Assembly: GCA_003344405.1 (NCBI GenBank)
Contig: NOWV01000022.1
Coordinates: forward strand, 186,001 to 250,000
From: Trichoplax sp. H2
Taxonomy: Eukaryota > Placozoa > Uniplacotomia > Trichoplacea
Reading direction: 5' to 3'
DNA length: 64,000 bases
The position numbers and the translations under genes were made by a program. The notes beneath the pieces are model-generated. The model was not told the origin of the DNA, did no database searches, and worked only from the letters and a program-made list of their open reading frames with translations. Of the stretch, positions 1-14,195 are shown in pieces; positions within the stretch are counted from its first letter, which is position 1; every line of letters starts with the position of its first letter.

Positions 1-271
1 GTAATTAAATCGAAATATGATAATATTTAAATTAAAACATATTAAATTTAAAACGATACAATTAAGATGCTGTCAAATACGATAACAAATAAAATTTCTA
101 TTAGAGATATGGTTTTTGACTAATATTCGTGTATATCTAATAACCTCGATCACTCGAAATCTTTGTGCATACAATACGTCGCAAACTCTATGGTGTACTA
201 TCTCATAGTAATTTATGACTTCATTAACAGACTGTCCTATTGTCACATTTTGGTTTAACTTACTTTTAAAG
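1..271 (+). other. Intron of the RAB24-like gene, upstream of the first visible exon
   Basis: No exon could be recognised here. The P-loop and switch I part of the GTPase should lie upstream, so this stretch is read as intron sequence ending in the acceptor ...TTTTAAAG at 271. The preceding exons are presumably left of the window. Confidence 0.5.
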
Positions 272-1934
272 GATACTGCTGGCGACGAACGTTATGAGTC
301 TATGGCGCCTCTTTACTATAGAAATTCATCTGCAGCAATTATCTGCTTCGGTAAATAATTATGTACTTTGTTATTTATACCGGTAAAATAGTGACATTAG
401 ATCTCATCAATGCATTTTAAAGTTTTTATTATACTTTTTACATGCGTGACAATGGTGACGTTGTTACTACACCTGTTTTGTTACTACGCTAAGTTGTTAT
501 AAACGTGGTCACTGAAGAGCAGCTTTTACCTACTCTTCGCGAAATTATTAATTTTGGAGAATACCAATATATTTGCAATATTTATTGAATTTAGTAAACA
601 TTTTAATATTACAACATTGAATTGACAAAACAATTTTTATTTTACAGATTTAGCAGATCGGCAGAGTTATAATAAAGTTGATTTCTGGGTTAAAGAACTG
701 GTGGAGAAGGTTGAGGTACGGGTTAACGTTTGTGTGTGTAGTCAGAGTTGTAATTGGTTACATTTACAATCACCGATATTTAGCAGGCTTAGCATACTAA
801 AATTGTAAAGAATTAATGCAAAATAAATAGCATCTCTCACAGAGCTATTATTAATTTCATTTAAGCAGAACTGCAAATTATACATCTGTGGGACAAAAAC
901 TGATTTATTGGCGGAATATGGAGGCCCCCTGAAACGTGCCGTTGGCCCAACTGAAGTTATGGCTTATACTAAAAGTGAGTGCAATATGAGATTTACTATA
1001 AACTAAACGAATTAATTGATTTGTGTTGCGAAAAACAAGATCTACTAAGCAATAATAGCACTCATGTAAAAATTTGATGAGACCTACAGTATTTCATTCT
1101 ACTGGTATTAACATTTCCGTATAATATATTATATGTATCATTTATTCCATATTATAATAATATTTATTTGTTTTTACGTTATCAAATGTACTGAGCTGTA
1201 TATTATTTTGCATAATATTGCCTAATTTTATTTCGATATTATTTCTTATTCAGAGCTTAACGCAAAATTTGTAGAAACGTCAAGCAAAAGTAACTACGGA
1301 ATTGGTATGTTTTGAAGATGTTATATCACTTACTACTTTAGTAATGCAACGTGCTACATGATTTATTGATTGATAAGCGAACTGGTGTGATACTTATAAG
1401 AATTGACTTAAATTTTACACTTGTTTATTCGTTGTTATTTTTTTTTATTTAGATGACCTATTTAAATTAGTTGCGGCAGATTTTGCAGGCTTTACTCTAT
1501 GTGAAGGTATGGAGAAACGGAATTTATTAAATAGGTTTTATTATGTATCACCATGGCTACTATAATAATTTGGGAGGAGAAAAATAGATTATCATTAATT
1601 TCGAGATATTGGTATTGCATTTATGCAAGTTTTATATAGTATGAAAGGAAATTGAATGGAATATTGCAAACTTTTGCTATAGATATACCAGTAGTAAAAC
1701 TTTTGTACAATTAATACCGTAATGTACTTGCTAAGAGTTAATCATAATTTATATTTTGATTTGGCTTGGGTATGTCATCTTTTAATTATAGCATGTACAT
1801 TATTAACCTATGTAATAAAACATAGCATAATTGTCTTTTTCATCTTTTCATTAGCTCCACCTATTGAAGATTCCTTACGTCTGCAAGAACCTAATCAAAC
1901 AGATGTTAATGAAAAGAGTTCCTGTTGTTTTTAG
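272..1934 (+). CDS. RAB24: RAB24-like small GTPase, 5' truncated by the window edge
   Basis: Six exons are visible: 272-350, 648-715, 869-974, 1254-1304, 1453-1506 and 1855-1934. They encode 145 residues and a TAG stop. The first exon starts at the switch II box (DTAGDERYESM), the third holds the nucleotide-base motif (CGTKTDLL), the fourth the ETSSK-like motif (VETSSKS), and the last ends SSCCF. Exon two reads FWVKELVEKVE, very close to human RAB24 FWVKELRSLEE as I remember it. The TKxD in place of NKxD is a RAB24 hallmark. RAB24 works in autophagy and late endosome traffic and is known for poor GTP hydrolysis; here Asp occupies the catalytic Gln position (Ser in human RAB24). The C-terminal CC would be geranylgeranylated, but the CCF ending is unusual. 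The P-loop is not in the window. Confidence 0.9.
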
Positions 1935-4900
1935 ACACTTATTTATAGGATTCTTCATTACTAGCCTTCTAAATACTTTTCTTTACCAAATCTGCAACTA
2001 GAGTCTATGCAGTTTAATCACTAAAAAATCTTGTAAATTCAACGATTTATGTCAGCCAATCAAATCGTCAAAGAAAAATATTAAGAAAAGCACACCTTTG
2101 TGTATAATCGCAATTTTCCCAACTGAATATCTACACAGTATTTGTTAGTAATAGATAGTATGATATAAGAGTATAATATATTTATAGACACGCAAAAATC
2201 ATACTGAGAAAGTTGAAATAGCATAGGAACATATCACGTTGCATTATTAGATTTTATTATAAAATAGTACAGCTTCTTAGACGAATAGCGTATAGTGAAC
2301 GTTTAGTGTGGTTTATAATACTCATTTACTATTTCTGCGTTATGTTATAAATTGTCAAGATTTTATTTGGAGATTATTCTGATTTACTAGGGTGGTTACT
2401 GATACATTATGAATTAATTCTCTATGATTTAGCTTAGTTAACTTTAATTTTATAAAGTATAATTTAACTGTTCCTATTAATATAATTATAGATATTTCGT
2501 GTGAAATTTCTTTGCATACAATCATGTATTTATAATATATTGAGTATCGATCTTGAAATACAATCATGTAATATTTTAGTCACAAACAGTAGAAATATCG
2601 TATACACTCTGATTACCGCCATTTTTCTATAAAGAAGTACAGTATAAGAATTTAATCTATAAATAAAAAATGAAATTGCCAAATCATATCACCGCAAAGT
2701 CAGATAGACTGCTTGCTACATCATTTACCTGAGTTATTCAATGAAGTAAATTAATGTTCAATGCCTTCATTCTCACTTGCTGATGTTTTTACAATTGAAC
2801 ATGCCGATCCATTGCCGTTAAAAAATGGAATCAGGTGCGATGATAACAAACTCATAACATACAGCTTATAAAGTAAGTGATGTGAGAATGTTATACGTAT
2901 GCGTGGGTATTTCAATGATCAGCAATAATGTTTTAGCGATTGTAACTGTTAGTAGAATATTAATACTCAATTACTATGTTGAGTAGCATATTCCCGTAGG
3001 TGTTAATGAATTATTGTCGTGGTCATTCTTAAAAATGCTGACTGATCTATTTATTCATTAATTAAGAATAGCGCTACATAAAGGGATTATAGTATTTATA
3101 GAATAAGAATACAGAGTAATACTAAGTTGAACTGTAGCCATGGCTTTAGCTAGCCAAAGTAAAATTGTATGCGTTAATCAAAAAGTTATCCGTAGGATGA
3201 AAGGAGAACTATCAACAATATTAGTACAGAAACAAATATTATGCGATCAGCTTAATTAACAATAGCTATATAGATTTATGTGGTCGACCAAGGAAAAAGT
3301 ATAATTATTTTACATAATTTTCATGTATTACAATCTCGGTCGTAACATTAGATTTTCCTGGTTTCTTGCGCAATAAATTTGGCCGTTGGTGCTACGAATG
3401 AGAAATATTATTGCTAGGATTAAAATGCATTGGAAGTACTCGTATATAGGCAAAGGACACCCAGTAAAAATCGATCACTCAAGCTGTTTAACCTCTATGA
3501 TTTAACCCATTATCGGCGCTGGACTGGATTCCTGCCTAGGATTGTTTGATTTATTATGAATATTTCACGATTGGTATAGTTTCGGGAATGACTGACTACT
3601 GATATCGCGACTAGACAATATCTATCTTGAATTTTGTGAAATTTCTTTAATAGTGTTATATACTGAAATTTTTCTTTATGAATGTGCATCAGTAAACATA
3701 TATATAATAATTGTATATTTCGTTACGAATTCATGCCGTTATAAGTAAATACTTGTACATAAATCAATTACTACATGCTCTGATTTTCAAGTCAGTTAAA
3801 TTTTCTCTAATATATATCTAAAGTACCTACTTTTCTTCTTAAACTGCTATATTTAGACTAACTAGTGAAAATATTCGGTAATATAAGCTATCCATACTCG
3901 AAAAATTGTACTCCCTTAATAATTTGATTGTAAATAGGCCTATATAATAGATTACTATTCTATAGAGTAAACTTCGTACACTAGCTCCAATTACACAAAT
4001 AAGTAACATGTTTTTAAATATTAAATTTTGTTTTTATTTATTTCCGTCATATATCTTCGTATATAATTATCCCATGCGAGGATTAGCTCTAATTAATTGA
4101 AGTCTACTTTAGTTCCTGTTATATTTAATATTAGATTTATTATTACAATATGGCTAGTTACTATGAAAAACGGAAGGTGCTATAAATAATAAGCTAGAAA
4201 TTTTATTAAACAAGTAAATAAAGTAATGTTTATCTTTTTATTGAAGTTTCAAAATTTTATCACTCTAATAGCGTGAGAATAGTTACAATGGCAATCATAT
4301 ATTTGATATTCATCGAAAAACATTTCCTTGAAACTACCTAATTTCCCCAAAATTATAGAAAATTATTTTACGTTTTATGACCGATATCATCACGATCTAT
4401 TTTGCGAGTTTTAGGTTCTAAATTAAGAAGTCTATTATTTTTATTTTTATCAATCGATTCGATACCAATACTGAATTGTAATTTAGTATGAATCGTATGT
4501 GCTAATGACATAGTTCTATAGCTAATATATTTTTCTCATTGAAAGGGCAATATAACGAATGTAATCCAATTCCCAAATATGAAAATAAAATTTTAAGCTG
4601 AAATATTATTTGAAGACTTCTGTGTATTACACATTTCGCGTAATTCTTTGCGTAGGACGAAAGCGCTTTAAAGTCTAATAGTGCAAATATCAACCAATGC
4701 TTCGGTTATATTCAAAGTAAATCTTCTTCAATTGAACGTTATGGGAGTTTTGCAATGAGAGAGAAGATCATTCTTTTAGATTCTAGTTGAGAATAACGAC
4801 TGGTTGGATAAACTAACACAAGACAGGTCTAATTACTGTATGTTGCACATTTTTAAACTAGCATGTCTCATGAAATACACCGTGAGTAGGTTGAGTTCGA

Positions 4901-7900
4901 GATTAGCATTTATTAGATTTCCAGTCCCTTAAATAATAATCCATTTTCGTGTAAGGCTTAGGGAAGTGGACACCTTGCATGCACGATTAAAGTATGAATT
5001 ACTAAACATATGATATTATCACGTATTAATTTATTGACTATATAATGCACACCTACTAGCTATAGTAATAAATATATTCCCGTACTAAAATATGTAACTC
5101 CGTCTGATTGTAAATTAATTTTAAATTTAAATACCTCACAACATTTATAACACTATGCAATGAAGTGGCTACAAGTCTTATCATTTACTATGATAAGTGT
5201 ATCGATAAGAACGTGCTCTGGTTACAAATAGTCAGCTTTAGGAACTAGCTATGAGGCTGACATTACACCAGCTAAAGACTTGATACTTGCTCTAATATAA
5301 GAAGAAGTCATCTTCTGTTTCCCAATACACTTTCCAACATCAGATGTAGACATTAATCGTAATTCAGTTTTAAACATTACTATTGATTAATAATTGGTAT
5401 GCTATCTTTTCTTTCATTAAAATGATCAAATACCGGTGTCTGAGTTTGATAATCAGGTATCAGTATGTAAGTTGAATTACTATATAGGTGTAGGTACATT
5501 AATAAGCTTCAACGTTTTACAAAATTAAGTTTATATATTTAGTTTAATTGTGTCATAAAGTATCTTTAAAATAATAAACAAGAACTCCATTTTCTTGAAA
5601 ACTCTACTTCATTACATAAATCAAGTTCGTCTTACAACGGCCAAGGACAATCTGGCAGCAATCAGGCCATTTATCTTTATAATTTTAATCTTAAGCTAAT
5701 TTGGATCTGCAATGAATATTGATTTTAATAATTATTATGATTTTGACACTAAATTATAGAATATAAAATGCTATGCGACATTGTAATCTACTATAAGTAC
5801 ATCAAAATAAAGATAGTATTTAGTATTTTATTATCTCTAGGACATAGAAGTATCGTAACGACAATTATCATATAATTTATGTCAAAGAAATTAGAGTTTG
5901 CCGATCAATAAATTATGAAATATTAAGTCATACAATGATATAACTATAATAAATGAATATTAACGTCAGATTGACGTCAAACAGCTAAGATAATAGATAA
6001 TATAGAATAATAATTTTAAAACGAAATTTCGCTTAGTGTAGGTGTGGCTAAAATGTAGATTAAAAGTTATTTCTATTCAGGTTTTAGTAAGAGCATTATA
6101 CTGCTATTCGCGATATGTTGAAGTAGATACACCATTAGTCTGATCATAGCGTCAATCTTTTTATCTATAGATTACATTGTAACTAAAAGATACTGCTTTT
6201 GTATTATTTTTTATTTAAAAATGAAGTGGAATTCTCATCTGATCTATAGTTACTCTGTCTTCAGTCTTACAACTAATAAAAGAATGTAACAATTTATGAG
6301 AATTTCTCAGTCATTCCGGTGAATAATGGATCGCTATTGTCACTGAATAGAATACTAAGAAAAATCAATCCATTAGGAATTGCGTTTACGACTCGGTGGA
6401 AATGTTGATAATGATTAAAATGATTTATTCAATAACTATTCGTAAATCGTATAGTTATGTGTTTGTACAGTATTTTATGTTAATTATCGTAAGTTTCGGA
6501 TAGATTATGTAATTAATAAATCGCTCTTTAATTTATTTAAACAACCGCAATTTATAATTAATAATAATCAAAGAGAATATACAGCAGCAGTTTATTGGAA
6601 TTAACTCACTGATCAATCTTTCTGTCTTGGCATCAATTAAATATTTACCGTTATTTTTAAATTATTAATTAAGCTTGATCATCGAAAAATACTTTTCTGA
6701 ATGCTCCATATAAAATATATTGTTATAAACTTTGCTATTTTCTCATAAATTATAATTTTTTAATTTACTGAATGCATATATGATATGGTGGCTATAGAAC
6801 ACACTGAAATACTATTTTAGAATAATAATTATAGATAATGAAATATTTAAATTAATAAGTTACATTCTTTGACTCGGCCAGTCAGCATGATCCAGTTTGC
6901 CCTGCATTTAGCTGAGCTATTTAGCCTAGTATTTCATTCAAATAAACCTAGAGACATATGATCTTGAACGAAATAGCTTTCTAGTAATATTGTTTAATTA
7001 TATATTATACGTTTATGAATTAGTTTTACGTATATCAACGTTGCAAATAAGGCTATGCAGACAGTATTCTCTCTTTAGTCGAGAATAGTATCCTTATGTT
7101 TATATAGCTAGTGGTAATATAAAATAGTACATTCTAGAGTCTTTATTATAACTGATTTCTCAAATTGATAGGGTGAAGTAGCTATAACAATATTCTACGA
7201 TCGTGATTTTAATAGATACAACTGAGAGCTGATTGTTGTAAATGGAGTATTTCAGGCATTAAATAAATTTACTCCAAGATTTATATAGATTTATATATTA
7301 TCTTTTGCGCCAATCTATACATCTTTTTGTAATTATAAATGGATATCATATTCATAGCGTGACGCTGCCCTAAGACGTTCTCATGGCTTTGTATTTTCGC
7401 ACTAATTTGAGATTCTTTAATTTTTGTTATATTACTACTTATGGCTTTCTAGATTGATAGGCATCTACAATAGATGGTCAAAAATTTCAATTTAGTAATA
7501 CTGATAATGATTTAATAACTTTAACAGATACTTATTATACTATTGGAGTTATAGCGACCGTTACTTGTATGTATAAATATTTATTTATTATTCTAAGTCG
7601 TTATCTTAATAGTTTTTTTATATATCGGCAATATCCTGTTACGATAATTTATTTAAGGCCTGTCTAAGATAATGTTGGAATGAAATTTCTAAATTTTAGC
7701 TATTAAATGGCAGGACACTACAGATTTGAATTAATTGCGTATATTCAAATGATGAATTTTATTGCACTAGCACCTCCGAAATGTTCCACATGTCTGCAAT
7801 ATCTATATCAATTACCAGTAAGTAAATGGTATTAGTATTGTAGAATATGTCCTACAAAAGTATTTGCTCGAAGAGTCCAGGATTGATTCTGTAAAAAAAT

Positions 7901-10900
7901 GCATATACTATCATTTAGAATGATTTAATTTTGACAAATTATACGACGTGCAACTAATTTGATTGGTTTTGATATATCCTGGTACTTAGATAGAATACTA
8001 AAATGAAGATTTCCGCTAATAACTTTGTATTCTAACTGCATAATCGTCGCTTTGTATCACGCCTAATTATAACTGGTATCTTTCAGCATTCATTACCTTC
8101 AAAGCATTCTATCGCTAGATTATTCAAATATCAAATTGCTATTATTGTAACTACAATATATTTTCACAAGAAAGACCTATTACTCGTTCTAATGCTTTGT
8201 ATTCTAGTTTAAAAATGAAGAATGGTGCTTTGATAAAGAAAATTGCCTTACTGACACTGGTATTTCTTAATAACTGAGTGGATAAGTTTAAATATTACAT
8301 AATTCAATCTCCTTATGGCGTCAGCGATCATAAATTAAAGTATAGAGAAAATACGTCTCATATTTATAGGTGTATACTGTATAGTTCAACTATCGACTAC
8401 GATAACTCACTATATCGTCTAAATTCATGGTATTCTTATACTATATCACTAAGATATAATCTCAATCTGAATGTATTGAGCAGCATAGAAAGATACAATA
8501 ACTCATTTAATCTAATGTAAGGTTTACAGTATTCAACACCAGGCCACCATTATAGTTGACTATAAGAGTAAGTGCATTTCGTCTTAAGTTTATATAATAC
8601 GGAATGCTTTAATCGTTTGAAAGGACATAGTCGAGATTGATACTGTAATTCATACCTATTGATGACATGATAAGATATGGTGGTAGTATTACTGCTCTTT
8701 CTCATCAATATACGCGTATAATAGCATTTCAATTTATCGGAATAGTAACTTATAAAGGATGCTTTAATGGAAGTTTACAATATAACTATTATTATCTACA
8801 ATCGACTATGAAATAGTATGGCGTCTAAAGATTTTCCTAGTTTCCAATTAGCTATTATAGTAAAGTTCATAATTTATCATATCGCCTATTATCAATTTAT
8901 TAACAATTTGATGAGATGACGACAATTTTTTTCCTTTAATTATATATTTTATAAATTTTGATGTTATTCTATTTTATTAAGAATGTAGACTAATTGAGAT
9001 AAAATAGTTATAAGCCAGCGTCATTGAATTTTTGATTGATTAATGTAGCTTAATTTAAGTAATTTAGCTAGATGTGAGCAAATGGTAGATGATTCTTTAC
9101 TAGGGCCTCATCAACAATAACATCAATTATATTATAAACGCTAGTCTAAATGGCACTAGAAGAACATGGAAAGAACTCTGTTTAATCAGGCTAATTTTAA
9201 TGAACCTGTGAAATATTGAAATTTTTATGGAAAAGGATTGATCATTATTTCAATAAGACGAAGAATAGGTTGATACTGACATGAAAATCGCTAAGTTGAT
9301 ATCGTACCGTAGTTGACTTAGCTATACAGTATACCCAGTATGGGGCCCTATATACTATACAATTATAATCATTTATGCACATTTAGAACTAGATAAATAT
9401 TCTATTTCTATTACGATACAATGCAATATCGAAGTTTGTAAGATAAATTTATTGCTGGTGAAGGAAAAACTTTGTAGTATTACCTTGAAGCTATAATTAT
9501 CATGAACTATTATTTATAGTCGTCATAAGTGATAGCATTAGCTACGACAGCTCTGAAGAAAGAGTTCATTTTCATTCTCAAGGAATAATAATCATCTTGC
9601 TAAAGATTGGCAATTTTACTATACGCGTATTATTATTTTACTGTATTGCTTTTTTTCTATCATCAATTTCTTTGACTTGAATAGAAATTAGAATTTATTT
9701 TTATCGAATCGTTAAATCATGTTTGAATGATAATATGTTGTTATTCTTTTTTTTATTGAAGTTACATCTTTTAAGGAGGTCAAGTAGACACAAAAGAGCG
9801 GTATTTTAATGAACTATCAATCTACAGGCGAGCCTATTATTCAGTAATTTTTATTTGATTATTCTGTCCAATTGATTTATCACTGTAGGCTGATGTTTTT
9901 ATTCCATATTTAATTTAGCATCATCGGATAGATCTATCTATATACAATGTTAATTAAATAGAGAACAATATATCAGTAGGAAGAAGAATAGATGGGAGAT
10001 CTTTTCTTCGTCAATTGTATAGAATTGAATAAAGTAAGAACGTATAAGACGTTAGTTGTTCCCTCAAACCATTTGACAGTATTCAAGCTACTATTGTTCA
10101 TCAATTTTGCTATGGATTACTATTGAATGTTTTCCTGTTATCATGTATTTTTTCCTTCCTTGCTCTCTTTTTCTCTATCGCCTTTGCCGTTATTAATTTA
10201 ATTTTTTTTTTAATGTCCCTGCTAAGACAGCTTAAGCACTTTTTCTATCGATATTGTCTGCCTTTTAGCGTTGAACTATGCTAGCGCTGTTATCAGAATA
10301 TGTATTGGCTTGATAATTTTTATTTTTAAAAGCTATCAAAGAGAATAAAGAGGATTATTGCTGAAATTTTTAAGATCCTTGCATTCCCCACCCCCTCCTA
10401 TCTGATATTTCTTGTTGTTAAAATCAGTCTATCGTCGATGATGTAGATAGTATCACTGAAAATAGGCTTGCTTTGTTATCTTTATGACTTGTCAGTTTAA
10501 CGAGGTTTATTTTTGTATGATTAATTAGTTGACCATGAGACATTGCAATATCATCATTTTAAGCTATCACAATTGCATATTATAATTTATTCAGGACATC
10601 AAACACACATCGAATTATTAATTAGGCTATGATAGAAGGTAAATTGATATTACACTCGACAAGACTTTGCTTTTCTAGGTAGTTTAATGAAGAAGATCTT
10701 GATTTTTGATCTGTGCTATTTCTCCACAACTATAATCTATCCTCATAATTTAATTTTCGACACAAGTTGCATTGTCTGCTATGCCTGCAAACTTGACATG
10801 TTTTGCAGTTTACGGCATCTTCTTGATTCTTATCCTTGTCCTACCTTTTTTCCCTCCCTTATAATACGTATACTGTACCGTACTGTATGTGTAGCGTATA

Positions 10901-11040
10901 TTGTTCTGTGAATAAACAATGATTAGCTTACGTAGAGCATTATATTGATGATTGGAGATAGAGTAGGATAGAGAGATTTTAGAGGAGGGAGTTTCTCCTA
11001 CCAGCAGCATCCATGCAATTTTGGCTGAGTTGAGGCCATT

Positions 11041-11071
11041 TTGTCGAGGATTGGAAACCAATCCTCGACAA
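11041..11071. repeat. Perfect 14-bp inverted repeat with a 3-nt loop
   Basis: The arm TTGTCGAGGATTGG (11041-11054) is followed by AAA and its exact reverse complement CCAATCCTCGACAA (11058-11071). It sits in a locally GC-richer segment, about 10.97-11.1 kb. It could be a structured RNA element, a recombination junction or a transposon remnant; the sequence alone does not decide. Confidence 0.8.
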
Positions 11072-11329
11072 GCCGCCATCCTCCATACTGCGACATGCGA
11101 TAGTAATAATAATAATTAATAAATAAATATACAACGAATAGGGCTACTGTTTCGGTACGTTTAGTCCAATCCAGTCTAGTAAAGGCAAGTTCCTGTCCTA
11201 GGTCCAGTTGTTGTCGATACAGCGGTACGTACCATGGAGAGCTGACGCATCGTCGTGTTCACCGTCATAGGTTGTACGTTTTACCTTACATCAGCGCAGT
11301 CTTGACGTCAGTCGTTCCACGTCAGTGAT

Positions 11330-11460
11330 TCGATATGTCGTACAGTACAGTACGACAAGACAGTAGTACAGTACAGTATACTGTAATCATGAGACAAAAG
11401 CGCTCAACTCTGGCGGTCATTTCTGAATGTACAGGACTGTACCGCGAAACCATATACAGT
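11330..11460. repeat. TACTGTAC/GTACAGTAC palindrome cluster, copy A
   Basis: Repeated, overlapping GTACAGTA and TACTGTA words, many of them self-complementary, fill this stretch. It also carries the 11-mer ACTCTGGCGGT at 11407-11417. The same 11-mer occurs at 44360-44370 beside the cluster upstream of TRIM37, which suggests a shared repeat family. Confidence 0.6.
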
Positions 11461-12409
11461 AATAGCGCACATTACCGCAGTATCATTCGTAGTAAGTCCA
11501 AATCTTTGGCGAACCGAAGACATCGAGCAAAGACAGAGAGTTACCTTGCCATTTTTTCCTATTTTTAAGACTTTTGTTGAACTCTTCTTAACTTTTCTGA
11601 CTTGATCTATTTTCCTACTCATTATTTTCAATTTACTTGGCCATTTATTTGGGTAAATTTAGACTTGATCATCTTGGCCGTAATCAATGTCAACTCAGTG
11701 TAAATACATGGATCATACGCATTCATAGCGCTGATACGATCGATTCTATGGATATAGTTAGCAATGACTGATATTTTTGAACTGCAAGAAAGTTAAAGAA
11801 AAATACATTGATTGGTAATTACATTTGAACAAGCAGGAAATACCTCGATAGAATCCTCTTGTTTTGCAGAAAATTGAAAAAGGAAAGTCTTTACTCATAA
11901 AAATTGGCAGTAAAAATTGGAGTTGAAAGAAAAGGATATCTTGCTAGTGATACTATTGATACTACTGTGCTATCCACTCCTTCACTGTGATAAAAGAAGC
12001 CTCTTTCAATAGGTATGTCAAATAATAAAAATGAATATGTATTACTATAAGAATACAATAATGATAGGAAAAAACAGCAAGAGGAAAATTCACTGAATGA
12101 CATCTCGCAATCCAATTTCTCTCAACCTTGACATATTGATGTACATTAGCGCAAAATGGCTCTATGACATGACTTTCTCTATCGAAATTGAATTGAATTC
12201 TCACTGCAAGAGTACCCTAAATTGAGTCAAAAAATAATTCTTGAACTGGTTTTACAGTTAAAGAAAAATAATAATAATAATAATCATAACAAAGCCAGTT
12301 AGTACAGTATATTTACAGCTTGTTATATTCATCATGTTGATAAAGAATAGCGTTATTATCGGCCATAGACTTTGTAGACCAGCTAATGACAGAGACATAA
12401 GATAAAATG

Positions 12410-12480
12410 GATTGACTTGTACTCCACTGTATACTGTACAGTACACTATACGTTCATATAGTGTACGTCGTATACTATAC
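12410..12480. repeat. TACTGTAC palindrome cluster, copy B
   Basis: The stretch holds CTGTATACTGTACAGTACAC followed by a second, diverged inverted stretch (TATAGTGTACGTCGTATACTATA). It is another member of the TACTGTAC-rich family scattered from 11.2 to 14.6 kb. Confidence 0.55.
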
Positions 12481-14104
12481 ATTTTTACCAACGTGAGATA
12501 ACGAAAATAATTTCCACAAATTTATATCGTATAAAGCTATCATTGACAGGGTGATCATTATGTGATCTGAATTAGACCAGTAGGAACTTCTCAATAAAAA
12601 CTTACCAGCATAAAAAAGTGGTAAAATTGCTATTCGCCAATCAGAGTAAGATAGAAGAGTTTGAGAATAACACAAGACAACCTTTCAAAAATTTTTTTTT
12701 CCAGTAGTGCGCTATTAACGGCAATCATATCCCAACATTGCTATCATTGCAATCGTCTACAGCGGAGTTTTATAATAATATAAACAGCATTCGAAAATTA
12801 ATAAAATAGTGTGCATAAATATAAAAATACTAGTTGGGAATTTGATGTTTCGCAATTGCAAGGTGTCACTTTTATATATATAATATATAAATTCGTATAA
12901 TCAAACCCTCTTTCATACTTCCTTCCTCTTTGCCATCCAAAAAGTCATTCATCAACATAATTAAAATTAAAATTCATGGTATATATTAGAGTATATAAGT
13001 GGAAAGAATCCTGATTTAAATTACTTTATCCGTGGTGAAACTAGTAATTGCTTTTGAAATATGCGATTTACAGTTAGTTAAGTTAGAGCCCATCCCATCT
13101 TTAAAAATATATGAGACCGCTGAACACCGGTTAGGCATACTGTCGATGATACTAGTCATAGTACTGTACGCTAACATCAGGTGAGTACACGCTATACGAT
13201 ATCATCATTTTGTACTGTCATTCTAACTCTTTTCTCCACTGGAAATCTTAATCCTTCTTCTTTTCACGCGTGCGATTTTTTCTATCTAATATTGTAACAT
13301 AGCTACTAGACTACAATTTAGAATCCTAATACCCCTTAGAAGCTTGCAAAATCTTGCTCTACATAATTTATCTATTACAATTAAAAACAAAATTTCTTTC
13401 TTTCTATCTCGAGATGATTTCATGCCGTACTCTAATATTAACGTTCTGTGACGCGATATGTCACTCAATTACGTGTTAGACAGTCAATTTGTTAATTACC
13501 ATAATAATTTAAATTTTAGTTTTTCCGATCGATGCATAGTTGAGTAGTGACTATGAAAATCTTGGAAACCGTAAAAAAAGTTGTCATTTTTACTCCTAGC
13601 CATGATTGATATGAAGTATTTCATTTCTCATTATCTTTTTAACCATATAAATTACTGAATTTTTTAACTTAGCTTTGTATCCTCGACTCCAAGTCGATAT
13701 CTTTTTATTGGTAGTGTTTACATGTACTAAGCAATGAATACGTATCTCTAACTCTGTAAAGTACAGTGTACTGTAGTTATCAAGATTCGACAACACACAT
13801 TTTTCTATATCCTAGATATTTTTAGGTAATGATACTACAACAATCCACTACTTTTTATACTCAATATTCTTCTATTCGGTAATATTGAGATTTTAATATA
13901 CAGTACAGTACAATACCATTACTGCACTGTGAGTACTTGTGTAGTTGATCAGTTATGATCGTTATATCCTACAGTAGCCTTGAGGATAATTACATACGCG
14001 TATTATGAACGTGGACTTAAAGATAGAAATTGTTCATTTCTTCTCAGATCTTTCTTCAATAAATCTGGCATTGCGCTAAGGTTGTCGTGTGTACGTTGTC
14101 TTTT

Positions 14105-14195
14105 TAGTTATACTGTACTGTACTGTATACTGCTCGTTTTACAGCAACAACTTTATAGCTACCCATCGACTAAAGATAATGTACTGTACAGGATA
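14105..14195. repeat. TACTGTAC palindrome cluster, copy C
   Basis: It contains TACTGTACTGTACTGTATAC and, about 70 bases on, ATGTACTGTACAGG. Isolated smaller copies also occur near 13757-13775, 13898-13925 and 14375-14390. Confidence 0.5.
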
